Shown here: positions 9,058 through 20,609 of the stretch, in pieces
How positions within the stretch are numbered: position 1 is the first letter of the stretch
How the letters are laid out: the number at the start of each line of letters is the position of its first letter
Origin: Pilasporangium apinafurcum
Taxonomy: Eukaryota; Oomycota; Peronosporomycetes; Pythiales; Pythiaceae
Direction of reading: 5' to 3'
Assembly: GCA_001600495.1 (NCBI GenBank)
Contig: BCKE01000017.1
Coordinates: 450,977 to 514,976 of the forward strand
DNA: 64,000 nucleotides
Translations under genes and position numbers: made by a program
Notes under the pieces: generated by a model
Told to the model about the DNA's origin: nothing
The model's database searches: none
What the model saw: only the letters and a program-made list of their open reading frames with translations

Positions 9058-11368
9058 ATGGTCAAGTTTTGGCTCTACTCCAGTGCGAGCCTGCTCGCAT
9101 GTGCAGGGCTGTTATGGTACACATATATCACGCGTCAGCAATTCTACCCGTCGGTTATTTATTTGGTGACCTCCAAGATCAGTGTGTTGATCCTGGGCAA
9201 TGCCGGTCTCGTAATCACAATCTTACTCGGGCGGTTGGTCAAGTCCATTTTCCTTGGAACACTGCGAGATGCTGAAGTCGAGGTATACTGTTGCTACTCC
9301 CATGCTAATGCTGAGAACTTTCTATGAAAATGACAAATATTGCCTGTGTGGATAGCTCCTGCATGAAAATGTGCGATATGCGATTACAGAAACATGCCTG
9401 GCGCTAACGATTTTTCGCGACGAAATTAACTTCCAAGTCGTGGTTTTATTCACGTCATTGGTGTTTCTCAAGATATTCCATTGGCTTTCGCAATGTCGAA
9501 TCGAATTTGTATGTCCTGCTATTGTTCTCTTTGTGTGATGCATGAAATATGCATGTGCTTACATGGTTGTGGTGTCAAACAGATTGAGCAGTCCGATTTT
9601 ATCTCCCGCCTCACTCACATGCGCTTAGTGTCGCTGATGGCGGTTTTAGTTGCCGTGGATATGACGTTTGTTGTCATTTGTGGCATGAAAGTACTAGAAG
9701 CGGGTGCGTCCGTCTTTATTCTCTTCGGTTTTGAGGTAAAATATGCAGTTATTGGCGCATTGATCTCTGCGTTGTACGCTAACGGCGGCCCTGTGTGCAC
9801 GCTTGCTTGCGGATGATTAGTTCTTGATACTTCTCGTTACTTTGGTGGCGATTTTTTTGCGTTACGTTCTCTACGTTATTGATTCACGAATGGATGGCAC
9901 GTGGAACAACAAGTTCACCTACTTGTTCTACCTCGAGCTCGTTTCAGAGATTATCAAGCTACTCATCTATCTGGTTCGTAATATGATGCATATATAAGAA
10001 GATACGCTGCTAATTATTCTCATCTTTTGTTGCTCGATTAGGTCTTCTTCATGCTCATCTTTACATACTATGGCATGCCACTGCATATTGTTCGTGATCT
10101 TTGGGTATCGATTAAAAATCTGCAACGCCGAGTGGCATCCTATTTCCGCTATCGTAAAATCACGGCCAATCTGAACGAACGATTCCCGAATCCAACAGAA
10201 GAAGAGCTTCAAGAAACCGATCGGACATGCATCATTTGTCGTGAAGAAATGATCTCAGTAACCTGCAAGAAACTGCCATGCTCGCACATTTTCCACGTCG
10301 ATTGTCTCAAGATGTGGGTTCAACGCCAACAGGTAATCACCGTTGTGGTACTTACACTGACGCAGAAGGCTTACTTAGCTGGAGGATGACTTATTGTGTA
10401 TTGATTGTGGTATTTGCTAGACATGCCCCACGTGCCGATCAACTATTCCGACTGGACCAAGACCTCCAGTCGTCCCTGAAACTCCAGCACAGCCTGCTCC
10501 AGTTGCACCCGCTGTACCTGTCCCCAATCAACCCGCACATCCAGCAGCAGTACCGTTTCGACTCGGTATTCCGGGGATGGGTGCAGTTCCACCAGTTCAG
10601 CCAGCAGCAAATGCTCCAACCCTTCCTGTGAACAGTCAACAGGGTGCTCCTCCAGCAAGTGGTGTAGATGCTCAGCAACGTGGCAGTATACCAACTGGTC
10701 AACCGGGCATTGCACCAGTACCGCCAAACGCTGGACCCCATGGTGCACCTTACCATCCTCTTGGGCCAGGATATCCGTCGCCTTTCATGTCTCCCTTGAT
10801 TTTTGGTCCAGGAATGGGTGTCCCATTTGGATACGGATTGCCGGGTGCATATGGAATGGTGCCTCCTTTCGGTGTTCCTTTGGGCCATGGCGCCCATCCA
10901 CTACAGCCTGGTGCAAATGCGGCAACCATTGATCCTGAGAATATTCAGCGACAGATTGACCACCTTCGCGCTCAGCTCGCGATGTTACAAGCGGCTGCTC
11001 TGCAGCAAGGCGTGCCGCAACATGTTATGGTACCCCCACCTCCAAGTTCCACGCCTCCTGTAACTTCGGCAATGCCAAGTGTACCAGCATCCCAGCAAGC
11101 TGAATCACCAGTACCTACAACTAATGCTATTGACGAAATGGAAGAAAAAGCTCCCACTCCAATATCAGCACAGCAAAATTCAAGTGTTTCAAACGCATCG
11201 GAAGAACCAGCATCAGTGACATCTGTCGACCGATTGGTCCCACCTCCAGCAGTAACTGAAGCTGATCGGCGTCGAGAAGAGCTGCGTCGGCGTTATAATC
11301 GCATTTACGCCAACACTGGCAGCAGCAACCACGACTCAGATAGCACAGAGGAAAAAAAGAGTGACTAG
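9058..11368 (+). CDS. HRD1: HRD1/synoviolin-type ERAD RING-H2 ubiquitin ligase
   Basis: Six exons (9058-9282, 9356-9508, 9583-9735, 9821-9973, 10042-10332, 10421-11368) join in phase to a 640-residue protein. The N-terminal half is a multispanning membrane region with family motifs: RQQFYPSVIYLVTSKISV, GRLVKSIFLGTLRDAEVE, FKxFHWL-like LKIFHWLSQCRIEF and RYVLYVIDSRM. A RING-H2 follows, CIICREEM..CSHIFHVDCLKMW..CPTCR, split by the last intron just before the final CPTC. The tail is Pro/Gly/Gln-rich and ends with basic RRREELRRRYNR. The enzyme sits in the ER membrane, forms the channel and ligase for misfolded proteins and transfers ubiquitin with ER E2s. Exons 2, 3 and 4 are each 153 bp. Length fits the family. 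Confidence 0.93.
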
Positions 11369-12320
11369 GCATATTTACACTAGTGCACCAAAAAGAAAGC
11401 CAAGAAAGAACGATCAAAATTGCGGCTCGAAACAAGAAAAATATATTGGTATTTGCGGATCCATCTTTTGAGTTGAACCTGGCATGTCGTGGATGTAGAG
11501 CCCCTCATCAAGAGATATGCTTTCAACACATAATCCATTCGATAGTGGTTCAGTTAGAGCTAATAACTGTATGTATCATAGGGGAACTCCACAAGCAGAC
11601 AGAACATACATATGCGATAAGAAATTGCGCTCAGTATGAGTAGGAGAGATGATAGTTTTGTCATCATATCGAATGATCATCGAAAATCATTTCCTCATCG
11701 CGCATTACTACTAGAAAGCACACCCAGCAATACATACACCAAAAAATCGGTGAATAAAAGATGTCGAAATGCTGATTCTTCAGAAGGGTGTTTCCCACAA
11801 AACATGGTTTTTCCCAACAAAGTGCCCAGCGCTTCTAATCACACTCAGGAACTTTCGCGTCGGGCTGATGGACCCAACATTCACTGAGGGATCTACTATT
11901 TGCCTCCATAAATAAACGGAAGACCCAGCGAAGCACAGAAACAATAGCTACTTGAGTGGCAAATGGGGCAAAAAAATCTTCACAACATGCACAGATATCA
12001 CATAAACTCTCGCACTCATTGTTCACTGCTGACCAATTATCCAAACAATCTCCAAAACGAAAATGATCAGTTGGTGCTCTCAGACCAACAACCGAAATGA
12101 TTGGATATCGTCATATCTCATAATTATTGGCTAAAAATTGGTTTGTAGTATTACATGATTTGCTGATCTCTACCAATCAGCGCAGATGTTTGAGTAGAGC
12201 AATACAACAAACGACTAAATAATTTGTTTGTAATGACCAACATTGTCTCTACAGTGTTGAATCTTTCCTTTTTGCGAATTGAAATCCAAGACAGGAAAAG
12301 CAGTAAAAGCAATCCCAAGA
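11369..12320. other. Intergenic, no supported gene
   Basis: About 950 bp. ORFs of 83-86 codons at 11383-11643 and 11636-11887 show no domain or codon-like periodicity I would trust. The 3' end of HRD1 and the promoter of the next gene must lie here. No RNA gene or repeat recognised. Confidence 0.45.
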
Positions 12321-13579
12321 ATGGAACCTTCCACACTCGATGCACCGGCTTTTCCAGCCGATACAAAGATAAACAGGAGCAATGGTATGTATCTACTGAA
12401 TCAAGCGTTTGGAAGGCGACTCATTGAAGGAAGAGAAGAATGGGAAGGTGTACCAGAGGTGATCCGCATGGCGTTGTTGCTGCTGGCGAAGGCAGTGCGT
12501 CGTTTGGATTCACATGTGATGACTTTAATAGATCAAAAGCAACAACGACAGGGAGATGGAGTGAAAATGGAGGATAGAGAGCATGATATCCAGTCGGCAT
12601 TGGTGCGGTGCCAATTAGTAGCGATGAGCGAGCAGATGCAACTACTGACAGCACAGGTACAAGATGTGAGGAAAGCAAAGGTGATCGATCATGCTCTTGT
12701 CAAGCAGCGATTGCAGCAATTGGAATGCAGTTCGGGAGAGCGGTATGGTATGTACCTATTTATGTGAAGTATAATAGTCAAAGCATTTGGATGGAATGAT
12801 TTTATACTTTTGTGTATAACTTGTTGTTTGATACAGCAAGGCTTAAGCGGAAAGTAGTGCGATTAATGGTGACAACCAAGTCAAGTGAGATAACAGCACG
12901 TAGACTGGATGAACAATTAAGCCAACATACTCGTGACTCAAATGACCGCATGCAACTGTTGATAGACAAGATGAACAACCATATCAAAGATGTTGAAGTG
13001 TGGCAAAAGAAGTGGAAAAGTAAGTGGGATAACCAACGAATAACTGGACCAGATGCATCGGAGAAGGAACACGTTTGTAAAAATGAAGCGCTTTTAAAAA
13101 GTAGCAGCATGTACAACAAAATCGATCAAGTAGTACATAGTCAGAAGACATGCCAAAAAAAGATTACGCGCCTCCAATATGCACTTGCGGCATATGATAA
13201 GCGCGTGTACGCTCGGTCAAGAGCTATTCTAGGCAAACTGACAGAGCTACAGCAAGTTCAAAATATCAAAAGTGGGATTGTTGAGAAAACGAAGCCAGCA
13301 AATACTGTCAAGGTTGAATGTTCTACGACAGATCGGCACATGAATCCATCTGAACCCATCCATCTCGATAGCGATGAACTTGTTCATGTTGGCGATTCTC
13401 AACGTACAGAGCATACGGAGCAAGATGCCTCCAAAACTGAGGTAGGCAAACAAGTCACGCATGCATCCTTAAAGGAGAGGTACGCCGATGCGAGGAGGAA
13501 GCAGCAGCAACATTTGGCGCAATTGCGCATCAAGCACAAGTGCAATCCTAACCAGCTGCTCATAGGAAACCGAGACTAA
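12321..13579 (+). CDS. Coiled-coil protein of unknown function
   Basis: Two exons, 12321-12747 and 12837-13579, join in phase 1 (..GERY + ARLKRKVV..) to give about 389 residues from the first ATG (MEPSTLDAPAF). The frame is open upstream to 12279, so a 5' exon is possible. Residues about 60-300 are highly charged and helical, with heptad-like stretches (VRCQLVAMSEQMQLLTAQV, TTKSSEITARRLDEQL, SRAILGKLTELQQV), predicting a coiled coil. The C-terminal part has an acidic Ser/His region (IHLDSDELVHVGDSQRTEH) and ends in a basic helix (LKERYADARRKQQQHL). No catalytic motif is seen. A structural or scaffold role is an inference from composition only. Confidence 0.7.
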
Positions 13580-14077
13580 ACAAGCATCTACAGTCGAATT
13601 TTGTCAGAATCCTTTGCGATAACAAGTCCATCAGTTCTAAGAGCACGTCAGTGCCTACCACACCAACATGGCGACATGTGGGCTGTCTCTGTTCACGGTG
13701 ATGATACATGAACGTGATGATTGTATTGTAATTTGTCATGAATTGCGCTAAATATACTAAAATAAATTATATGGAAAGAGATGTATATTTAGTGGGGCAT
13801 ACTAAAATAAATCAAAGATATTTGTAAACCTCAAAACGTATACTTTACTAGATCGTGCAATCAACCAAAGGAGAAGAGAAAAATAGGTGAAGGGGGCAGT
13901 CATCCTGCGAAATGTGTACAATCTCTCGAACGTACACACCCGACGTGGTGGCAGATCATCATCAACATGGTCACTCACATTGAGTATCTATTCTCCTCCC
14001 TACGTATTCATTCACAAAAGCGCTTCGTTCAAGCTACATTCTTCTAGATCTACTCGCTCCGACACAGCAACTCCGTC
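13580..14077. other. Intergenic; possible oomycete-style initiator before the SDR gene
   Basis: An AT-rich spacer with a repeated phrase (TACTAAAATAAAT at about 13756 and 13801). Shortly before the SDR start codon, TATTCATTCAC near 14005 resembles the pyrimidine-flanked TCA initiator of oomycete promoters. That match is weak and short. Confidence 0.3.
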
Positions 14078-14947
14078 ATGTTCAGTTGGTTGTACCCACA
14101 GAAATCTGTCAAGGGCGACGTCGTGCTGATCACAGGTGGTGCCATGGGCATCGGTCGCCTGATGGCGCTCAAGTTTGCCAAACTGGGTGCAGTCGTCGTA
14201 ATATGGGACCTTCACACTGACTTGGGCAAGTGCGTTGTCGACGAGATCACCAACGAAGGTGGCCAGGCGATGTTCTACCAGGTCGATGTCACACAGAAAG
14301 ACATGGTCTACACCACGGGCAAGCAAATGCTGGAGAAATTTGGTCAATTGGATATATTAATCAACAATGCCGGTATTGTCGGTGGAAAGCGCATTTTGGA
14401 GAGCGATGACCGTATGATTACACGCACAATGGACGTGAATGTGCTCGCCCATTTTTGGACCATCAAGGCTTTTCTGCCAACCATGCTGGAGCGTAACAAA
14501 GGGCATATCGTGAGTATCGCCAGTGCAGCAGGGATCTTTGGGTCTGCGGGTATGGTCGACTATAGTGCCAGTAAATTTGCGTCCGTCGGGCTTATGACGA
14601 GTCTTCGTCAAGAAATAGAAACTATGGGCCGAAAGGAGATCAAGTTGACGCTCATTTGTCCTTCTTTTATTGAAACGGGCATGTTTGAGGGCGTGCGTGC
14701 TCCGAGAGGGTCTGCGCCACTGTCACCCGAGTATGTGGCCGAACGCGTTGTCACGGCTGTGCGTAGAAACGAATGGCGAGTGATCCTTCCATCAGCGGGA
14801 TACTTCATGGAGGCGTTTATAGTACTCATGCCTGACTGGCTCACCAATTTTGTGATACATTTCACCGGCATATCGAGTGTCATGACACATTTCAAGCAGA
14901 CTCGGCCACATGCCATACTTAAGGACGATGTGAAAAAGTCTGCATAA
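14078..14947 (+). CDS. Short-chain dehydrogenase/reductase, SDR16C-like (paralog 1 of 3)
   Basis: A single exon encodes 289 residues. The Rossmann-fold cofactor motif is TGGAMGIG (residues 19-26), with an Asp near the end of strand 2 (VVVIWDLH) that favours NAD over NADP. The NNAG motif, the catalytic Ser in SIASAAG and the YSASK Tyr/Lys pair are all present. The N-terminus (MFSWLYPQKSVKGD) and the hydrophobic C-terminal part (FIVLMPDWLTNFVIHF) resemble lipid-droplet or ER-associated relatives such as RDH10/DHRS and 17-beta-HSD11, which oxidise or reduce retinoids, sterols or fatty alcohols. Substrate here is unknown. Close paralogs lie at 19743-20609 (-) and 32316-33191 (+). The next gene downstream on the same strand is a PDZ-DUSP protein, a pairing repeated near 33 kb. 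Confidence 0.9.
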   Translation: MFSWLYPQKSVKGDVVLITGGAMGIGRLMALKFAKLGAVVVIWDLHTDLGKCVVDEITNEGGQAMFYQVDVTQKDMVYTTGKQMLEKFGQLDILINNAGIVGGKRILESDDRMITRTMDVNVLAHFWTIKAFLPTMLERNKGHIVSIASAAGIFGSAGMVDYSASKFASVGLMTSLRQEIETMGRKEIKLTLICPSFIETGMFEGVRAPRGSAPLSPEYVAERVVTAVRRNEWRVILPSAGYFMEAFIVLMPDWLTNFVIHFTGISSVMTHFKQTRPHAILKDDVKKSA

Positions 14948-15269
14948 GCTTTTTTTGTTAGTTGTTGACCTTTGCTGATTATTATCAATCAGTAAATCTT
15001 GCATATTGAGTGTCAAAATGAGAATGTCACTCTTTATGATACCTTCATAATACTTAAACAAATAATATACAATTAAGCATTACAGTTTCATTGGAAGAAT
15101 ATAGTATATTTAAACAAAAGTCTTATGTCACTATGATGGGGATCTGTTCCGAACCCACACTTGCGTTTCATTTGGGTAACTTCTCGCCTCAATTTGTAAA
15201 TAAAATCAGGTAGAGCAACCCACAGAAGAAGGCGCAAGCGAACCAAGAAGAAGAATCATCCACTCCACA
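14948..15269. other. Intergenic spacer between SDR and PDZ-DUSP genes
   Basis: 322 bp, AT-rich, with ATAATACTTAAAC-type runs that could serve as polyadenylation and promoter sequence. Nothing else recognised. Confidence 0.4.
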
Positions 15270-16710
15270 ATGCTGCAGCCGCTGTCTCCACGCGGTCTCT
15301 CCAACATTCAGCTCAGTCCAGCGTCCTCGGAGCATTGGGAGATGGTAGTCGTCGAGGTGCCACCGGGACCATTAGGCATTCTGTTGGATGGCACAGCCAC
15401 CTCTGCCGCCGTGCTCGAAGGTTTTGCGCCCGTATCAGCCGATGGCAACGAGAAAGGTGCTGTGGAATTGCACGGCGGTGTGCTTCCTGGTAGTATCTTG
15501 CTGAGTGTGAACGAGTATGAGTTTGCCGATGGCAACATGAGTTTCCAGGAGATTGGTCAAGTTCTCCGGGAAACTAGTCACTTGGCGCGCACGATGCGCT
15601 TCAAAGTGCCTCTGCCAGCTCCGCTTCAGGCGATCGAACCGCCATCGAGTGAGAGTAGCTGGAGTTTTGCTGGTATGAAATCACCGTCACTCAAGTCGCC
15701 ACTGACGAGCGGCAGCGGCCGAAACTCGCCCAACGATGTCTCGTCCAACCACGAATCGTCTTCTGAACCAGTTCCAACTGAAGAATCAGAGGGGAATCAA
15801 GAAACGCATACAGAAAGCATGTATGTAGAAGAGGCACCAGCGACACCTGAGCCTGAGTTGGTGGCGGTTGAGGCGCCGCCAGGCCCATTGGGACTGAATC
15901 TCGACGGCAGTGTTGTCGACAAAGCCGTCGTTATCGGGTTTGTGGATTTGCGGGATGGCACAAAAGGCGCGCTGGAACAGCATGGTGGGATCATACCAGG
16001 GTCCATTCTTGTGGAGATCAACGGTGAAGATGTCTCGCATGCCTCACTGGACGATGTACGTTCGAAACTTGGCGAACTGAGCGGAGAGACGCGATACCTG
16101 GTATTTCAGTTGCCAGACCCGAATGCACCCATGCCAAGAAAAAACACGATCTCCAGAGCTCCACAACTGCCAGTGTTTGTCGAAGATCTCGAAAAACGTC
16201 GGAAACTGGAACTGCAGTTGATTTTGAAGTACGACAAGACCAAGCTGATGCGGAAAGAGTGCTGGTTCCTTATTGATACGCAATGGATGACCAATTGGGT
16301 AAATTTTGCAGCGCGAGATGGACCATTGCCGGGTCCAATTAACAACGGCGTGCTTTTGGAGCCGGAATGGCGCGAACGACTGCATGGTCAAGTACCTGGG
16401 AGACCAGATGTCCCACGCGAAGGGCTTGTGGTCATGAAGGACTACCGAGGTGTATCGCCTATGGTCTGGTGTCTGCTGTCGGAGTTGCATGGCTCAGGGG
16501 AAGCTCCTCTTCTCGCTCGGTAAGCTGTGTAATGATTCTAGTTTGAAATTTATGAATCTGATCGAAGATGTTTGTTGTTTTAGATATTTGCTCGATATAT
16601 ATGCCGAAGCGGTTGGAGAGATCGAGGTGAACGCCATTTTGAAAGAGCCTCGACTGAAAGCGACAATCCTTGGAAATGATTTGCGAGACAAGTGCCTCAA
16701 GCGCGCATAA
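15270..16710 (+). CDS. Two PDZ-like modules plus C-terminal DUSP domain
   Basis: Exons 15270-16519 and 16584-16710 join in phase to 458 residues. Module 1 (residues about 25-115) reads VEVPPGPLGILLDG, then AVELHGGVLPGSILLSVNEYEF. Module 2 (about 195-280) reads VEAPPGPLGLNLDG, then HGGIIPGSILVEINGEDV. Both have the GLG-type carboxylate loop and the final strand of PDZ folds. A Ser-rich linker separates them. The C-terminal 150 residues look like a DUSP domain: ECWFLIDTQWMTNWVNF, GPINNGVLL and YRGVSPMVWCLLSELHGSG. DUSP domains usually accompany ubiquitin-specific proteases, but no protease domain is present, so an adaptor role is likely. A full paralog lies at 33466-35113 and the same module heads the kinase at 35481. 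Confidence 0.8.
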
Positions 16711-16991
16711 TGAATCGATCTACTTTCACCTGTATAATGTTGAAACGGCTGCGAGGAGGTGTCTTGGTTTTTCTTTCTTTTCCATTTGTGTATATTTTAA
16801 ATGGGGGATGTTTTTTACGGGATGTGTATAATGAGAGGTTCGCTCTATTTCGGTTTGCGTATGAGTTGTAATACATCTACCTTCCCAAGGCTTGCCAGGC
16901 GGTGCATCGTCCATCGCTTCAATGGACACCAGTCTTTCTTGAGCTTCGCTGCTTCCTGACAGGAATGTTTGCCCTGAAGAACCTGCTCCAA

Positions 16992-18190
16992 TCATGCAGT
17001 TATCGCTTGGCCATGATGCTTGTGCGCGAGGTAAAGCCGAGGTGGTGGTTTGATGGCTGAACTGGTTGTGGAACAAATGTTGAGGAAGGCATCGAGCGTC
17101 GTCAAGAACGCTTCATGAGCGGCCAAACTGTAGAGCACATCCGTTGCAAACACCAAAGCGAAAGGCTCCTCAGTTGCGAAAAGAGGAAGCGGTTCTCCTC
17201 TCCATACAACAGGAATCACCATAATATTGGAAGAAGCAAACGTTGAAGAACAGTTCAGCTGAAGGTTGTTCGCCAATATGTCAAGGCTTTCAAGTCGTTC
17301 AGTTAGTAGCATTTTCGTTTTCATATCTGCCTGTTGTGGAAGTGAATAGCTGTGACGGTATAGAACGCTGAACATTGATGCAAAGAGGCCATAACCCGAG
17401 TCCATTCCCAGAATTCTCGGGTTACAGTGTGAAGAAGAATCTGTCGAATCAAAATCCCAGATAGTGACGAGCGCTAAGCTGAGCAAAATGGATGCATCCC
17501 AAATGTATGACCCCATCAAATCACCGTAGTTTTCTTGTATGCAGATGACTTTGGAGTCTTGTCCACAGCGAGTGATTGGAACAGAAAGCAAACGTCTGGA
17601 AAGACTAGACATTGGCGGCTTTTGGGCTGGAGTTGTCATGGACGCTGGTTTGGTAATAACATAATTCCGATCTGATTGAATTGGAAGAATCAATATTTGC
17701 TTCTCTACCCATGCGCTGTGCGAACAAAACTGCTGCAATTGACGACATGATGAACTGAGCTGCATAACTTCAGTAGCAGAATTGTTGAAGCGTTCACAAT
17801 GGATCAATAAGCTGATATGGATAGCTTCGGAAATCTCGCCATTTGTATAGGAACTGGTATTCGTGAAGAATTTACCCCGAATAGCTCACTGTAACGTTTG
17901 TGGAAGCACCTCCGCGAGTGTAAATACTGAGAAACCTGTATTTTGGGAGCAAACCTACCTTCTATCTTCATCATATTGTTGCCTATATCGTTGTGACCAC
18001 ACACGGTGGAAGCGATGTGTACTTGCATATTTTTCAACAAGTTAGGGCATATATTGGCTGCCTGTTGTCCCATTTCATTGACCAGCTCGACGATGAATTG
18101 GAATTCATAGTTAATTTCTGTAATGGAGGGCAAACCAAAGCGCAAGCGGAGCCATAATAGCTGTAGATTCGGAGAAATGTCTCTTTCCAT
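16992..18190 (-). CDS. Class I SAM methyltransferase-like protein (Methyltransf_16/FAM86 type)
   Basis: The minus strand codes from 18190 to 16992, with short introns after ..NNMMKIEG and after ..AEVLPQTL; the joins I favour give MKIEG-VFTLAEVLPQTLHSYTNG and then the long exon. In the C-terminal half, GSYIWDASILLSLAL, RILGMDSGYGLFASM, and LVFATDVLYSLAAHEAFLTTL fit the motif I, motif IV and following helix of lysine methyltransferases of the METTL21/FAM86 family. Those enzymes modify translation and chaperone proteins. The N-terminal half (LLWLRLRFGLPS) is like FAM86. The glycine-rich loop is GMDSGYG, rather than the usual GxGxG, so activity is not certain. It is convergent with the PDZ-DUSP gene. 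A further 5' exon (18211-18402) is possible. Confidence 0.6.
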
Positions 18191-18544
18191 ATCTCGCAGT
18201 AGGGGAGAATCTAGGTTGCATATCGATGAACATTGCTTATCATAGTGTTCGTCAGTGTTGTTGAGTGTTGCTGAAGCAGCAAATTCAGAACATATGGAGA
18301 GTGCACAAGCTTCATCTCGCTGGCATGTATCTCATGTAGATATAGCAATGTGTTTGCGAACCGTTTCGCCATTATTAGCTCTTGGTGACTAGACGCAGTC
18401 ACGAGATTGCGTCAGTAATACGAGCAACAAGATAAATGGAGGCGTTACCATTACATCCACGGAAAGCCCAGCAACTCGTTCAGGTAAGAATTACTTCTTC
18501 TCTTTAGACAACATAGGAAAGAAGTTCTCTTTCCAGATGAACCG

Positions 18545-19466
18545 ATGAGCATCCGGACTTTCATGCTGCAGTCGATGACCATAGGAACTTCTGTTGGTCA
18601 AGGAAAATATTACACCTCAGGTACAACAGCTTCCTTTGTTCAATAGCAGCGTGATAACTAATTCCTGATCGCGATGACGCAATTCTTTACATTTATAATG
18701 CACTTAGATCACAGCAAGGCCGGTTGTAAAACGAATCGAAGCTTTTCAGGTGCGATAGTTGCAATATTTCGATTCGGTTTGAAGGTAACCAACGCAGGAA
18801 TGACAAAACGTTAACCTTTATCCATGATAGCAAAGATATCTCAACGGTCTTTACGCAGCCAAACGTGGCGCTTCTTTTCGGTTTACGAAGAGTACACGCA
18901 ATGGAGTAGTGCCAAGCGGTAGCCAAGAAGTCTTGATTCGTCTCTCACCAAATGGAGAAATACTTGAGTTCCAGCAACCAGAACTACAATCGTTAAGCAT
19001 GGGCAGTGTTGAGCATTCCAAGCTGATACAAAAGACCAGTGTGAAGCTTGTCGATATCGAGAATATCGTTGTGCATCCTGGAGGTCGCCATTTCTCTCTC
19101 TGTGTTCGACACGCGTTATATAGTGACGATATAGAGTTATCAGACGATAAACAGATTACCACTCGCTTTGAAGCAGCGACTCCAACGGTTCTCACACAGT
19201 GGGTTCTCACACTGACGTGCGGCGTCAACGCTTTTCAGTGCACAAATCATGCGGAGACCTCGTCGATTGGAATTCCCATGCAGACAAAGGAGTTTCAATT
19301 GATATGGCAAGCAACTAGACTTCGTATCTTTGAACTCGCAGAAGAAATGAATCTGTATGACGCTGTAGCCGAAGTAACGAAGGCCTTTCAACGTAGCTTG
19401 GCATCTTCTATGGGATTGCGCGACAGTGGAGAGCAGATCTCATTTTTTCTGATTTGCATGTGTTGA
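18545..19466 (+). CDS. Unrecognised multi-exon protein
   Basis: Exons 18545-18620, 18708-18749, 18785-18880 and 18907-19466 stay in phase. The junctions read ..KYYTS-DHSKAGC.., ..NRSFS-GNQRRND.. and ..PNVALLF-GVVPSGSQEV... The last intron would be only 26 bp, so that border may be wrong or the assembly may have a slip. The long last exon has a beta-rich stretch (VLIRLSPNGEILEFQQPEL, ENIVVHPGGRHFSLCVRH, WVLTLTCGVNAF) that could be a PH-like fold, followed by helices (TRLRIFELAEEMNLYDAV). Coding sequence continues upstream of 18545 in frame through another exon (about 18436-18484). I cannot name the family. It is divergent from the methyltransferase-like gene. Confidence 0.45.
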
Positions 19467-19742
19467 AAATGATTCATAACTGTATCGAGTCGATCAATCC
19501 TGAGTTTGATAACGCGAACAAACGAATATGGAGTAGCATACCATAAATTCCTTATGCCTGTTCCTACATACATGATATATAGTTGAAGTTCGTAGAATCA
19601 AGAGAATAAACGCTGAGAGGTTGTGATATTAAATGGAATATTTGAGCTAATCGAAATCGACTTTGCACATACACACACACGCACACGCACAACATTCATT
19701 TCATGCTTAGGCCACAGGCACAAGCCGACATGTCATATGAAA

Positions 19743-20609
19743 TCATTGATCTTTGCCAGCTTCTTTGATCAAAGCATGCGGACGCGTTTGTCGGAAATGG
19801 CTCATAGCGCGAGCGACGCCCGTGAAATGGATGATGAAGTTGCTGAACCAATCGGGCGTGATGTGCAGCAGTAGCTCCATCGACATGATAGCAAATGGCA
19901 TCAGCAGCCGCCATTGATTTCTTCGTACAGCACGGACGACTTGCTCAGCGACGTACTCGGGCGTGAGCCACTGCGTGAGCAAAGGTGGCGCGACACCTTC
20001 GAACATGCCGGTCTTGATGAACGATGGACACACGAGCGTCAAGTGGATGTGGTTTTTGCCCATGGCTTGCAGTTCTTGGCGCAGACTCATCATTAGTCCT
20101 ACGGCTGCAAATTTGCTAGCACCATAGTCCACCATGCCGCCACAACCGAAGATACCAGCGGCACTAGCAATAGACACAATATGTCCCTTGTTCTTCTTCA
20201 GCATCATCGGCAAGAACGCTTTGATGGTCCAGAAATGCGACAACGCGTTCACATTCATGGTGCGCTCGATCATAGCGTCGGAGCTTTCCAATATGGGTGT
20301 CCCACCGACAATCCCAGCGTTGTTCACCAAGATATCCACACCACCAAACTTGTCAACAACTTGTTTGCCTGTGGCGTAGACTTGCTCCTTGTTGGTCACA
20401 TCCATTTGGTAGAAATGGGCTTGACCCCCTGCAGCGATGATCTCTTGTACGACATCATCGCCCAGTTTCTCGTGTAAATCCCATATGATGATGATTGCAC
20501 CCAATTTGGCAAACTTGAGCGCCATCAGGCGACCGATGCCCATGGCGCCACCTGTGATCAGCACAACGTCGCCCTTGACGGATTTCTGCGGCCACAACCA
20601 ACTGAACAT
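19743..20609 (-). CDS. Short-chain dehydrogenase/reductase, SDR16C-like (paralog 2 of 3)
   Basis: A single exon encodes 288 residues with TGGAMGIG, NNAG, SIASAAG and the catalytic YGASK (Tyr/Lys kept, Ser to Gly between them). The N-terminus MFSWLWPQKSVKGDVVLITG is nearly identical to the paralogs at 14078 and 32316. The C-terminal hydrophobic patch (MELLLHITPDWFSNFIIHF) is retained, suggesting membrane or lipid-droplet association. Unlike the other two copies, it has no PDZ-DUSP gene beside it; it lies tail to tail with an unknown gene, and a (CA)n run sits just past its stop at about 19665-19690. Substrate unknown. Confidence 0.9.
   Translation of the reverse strand: MFSWLWPQKSVKGDVVLITGGAMGIGRLMALKFAKLGAIIIIWDLHEKLGDDVVQEIIAAGGQAHFYQMDVTNKEQVYATGKQVVDKFGGVDILVNNAGIVGGTPILESSDAMIERTMNVNALSHFWTIKAFLPMMLKKNKGHIVSIASAAGIFGCGGMVDYGASKFAAVGLMMSLRQELQAMGKNHIHLTLVCPSFIKTGMFEGVAPPLLTQWLTPEYVAEQVVRAVRRNQWRLLMPFAIMSMELLLHITPDWFSNFIIHFTGVARAMSHFRQTRPHALIKEAGKDQ

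Noticed and set aside
10439-10897. 152-codon minus-strand ORF within the HRD1 tail
   Set aside because: Antisense shadow of the Pro/Gln-rich last exon of HRD1.
19665-19690. (CA)n run considered as a regulatory repeat
   Set aside because: Ordinary microsatellite just past the stop of SDR copy 2.
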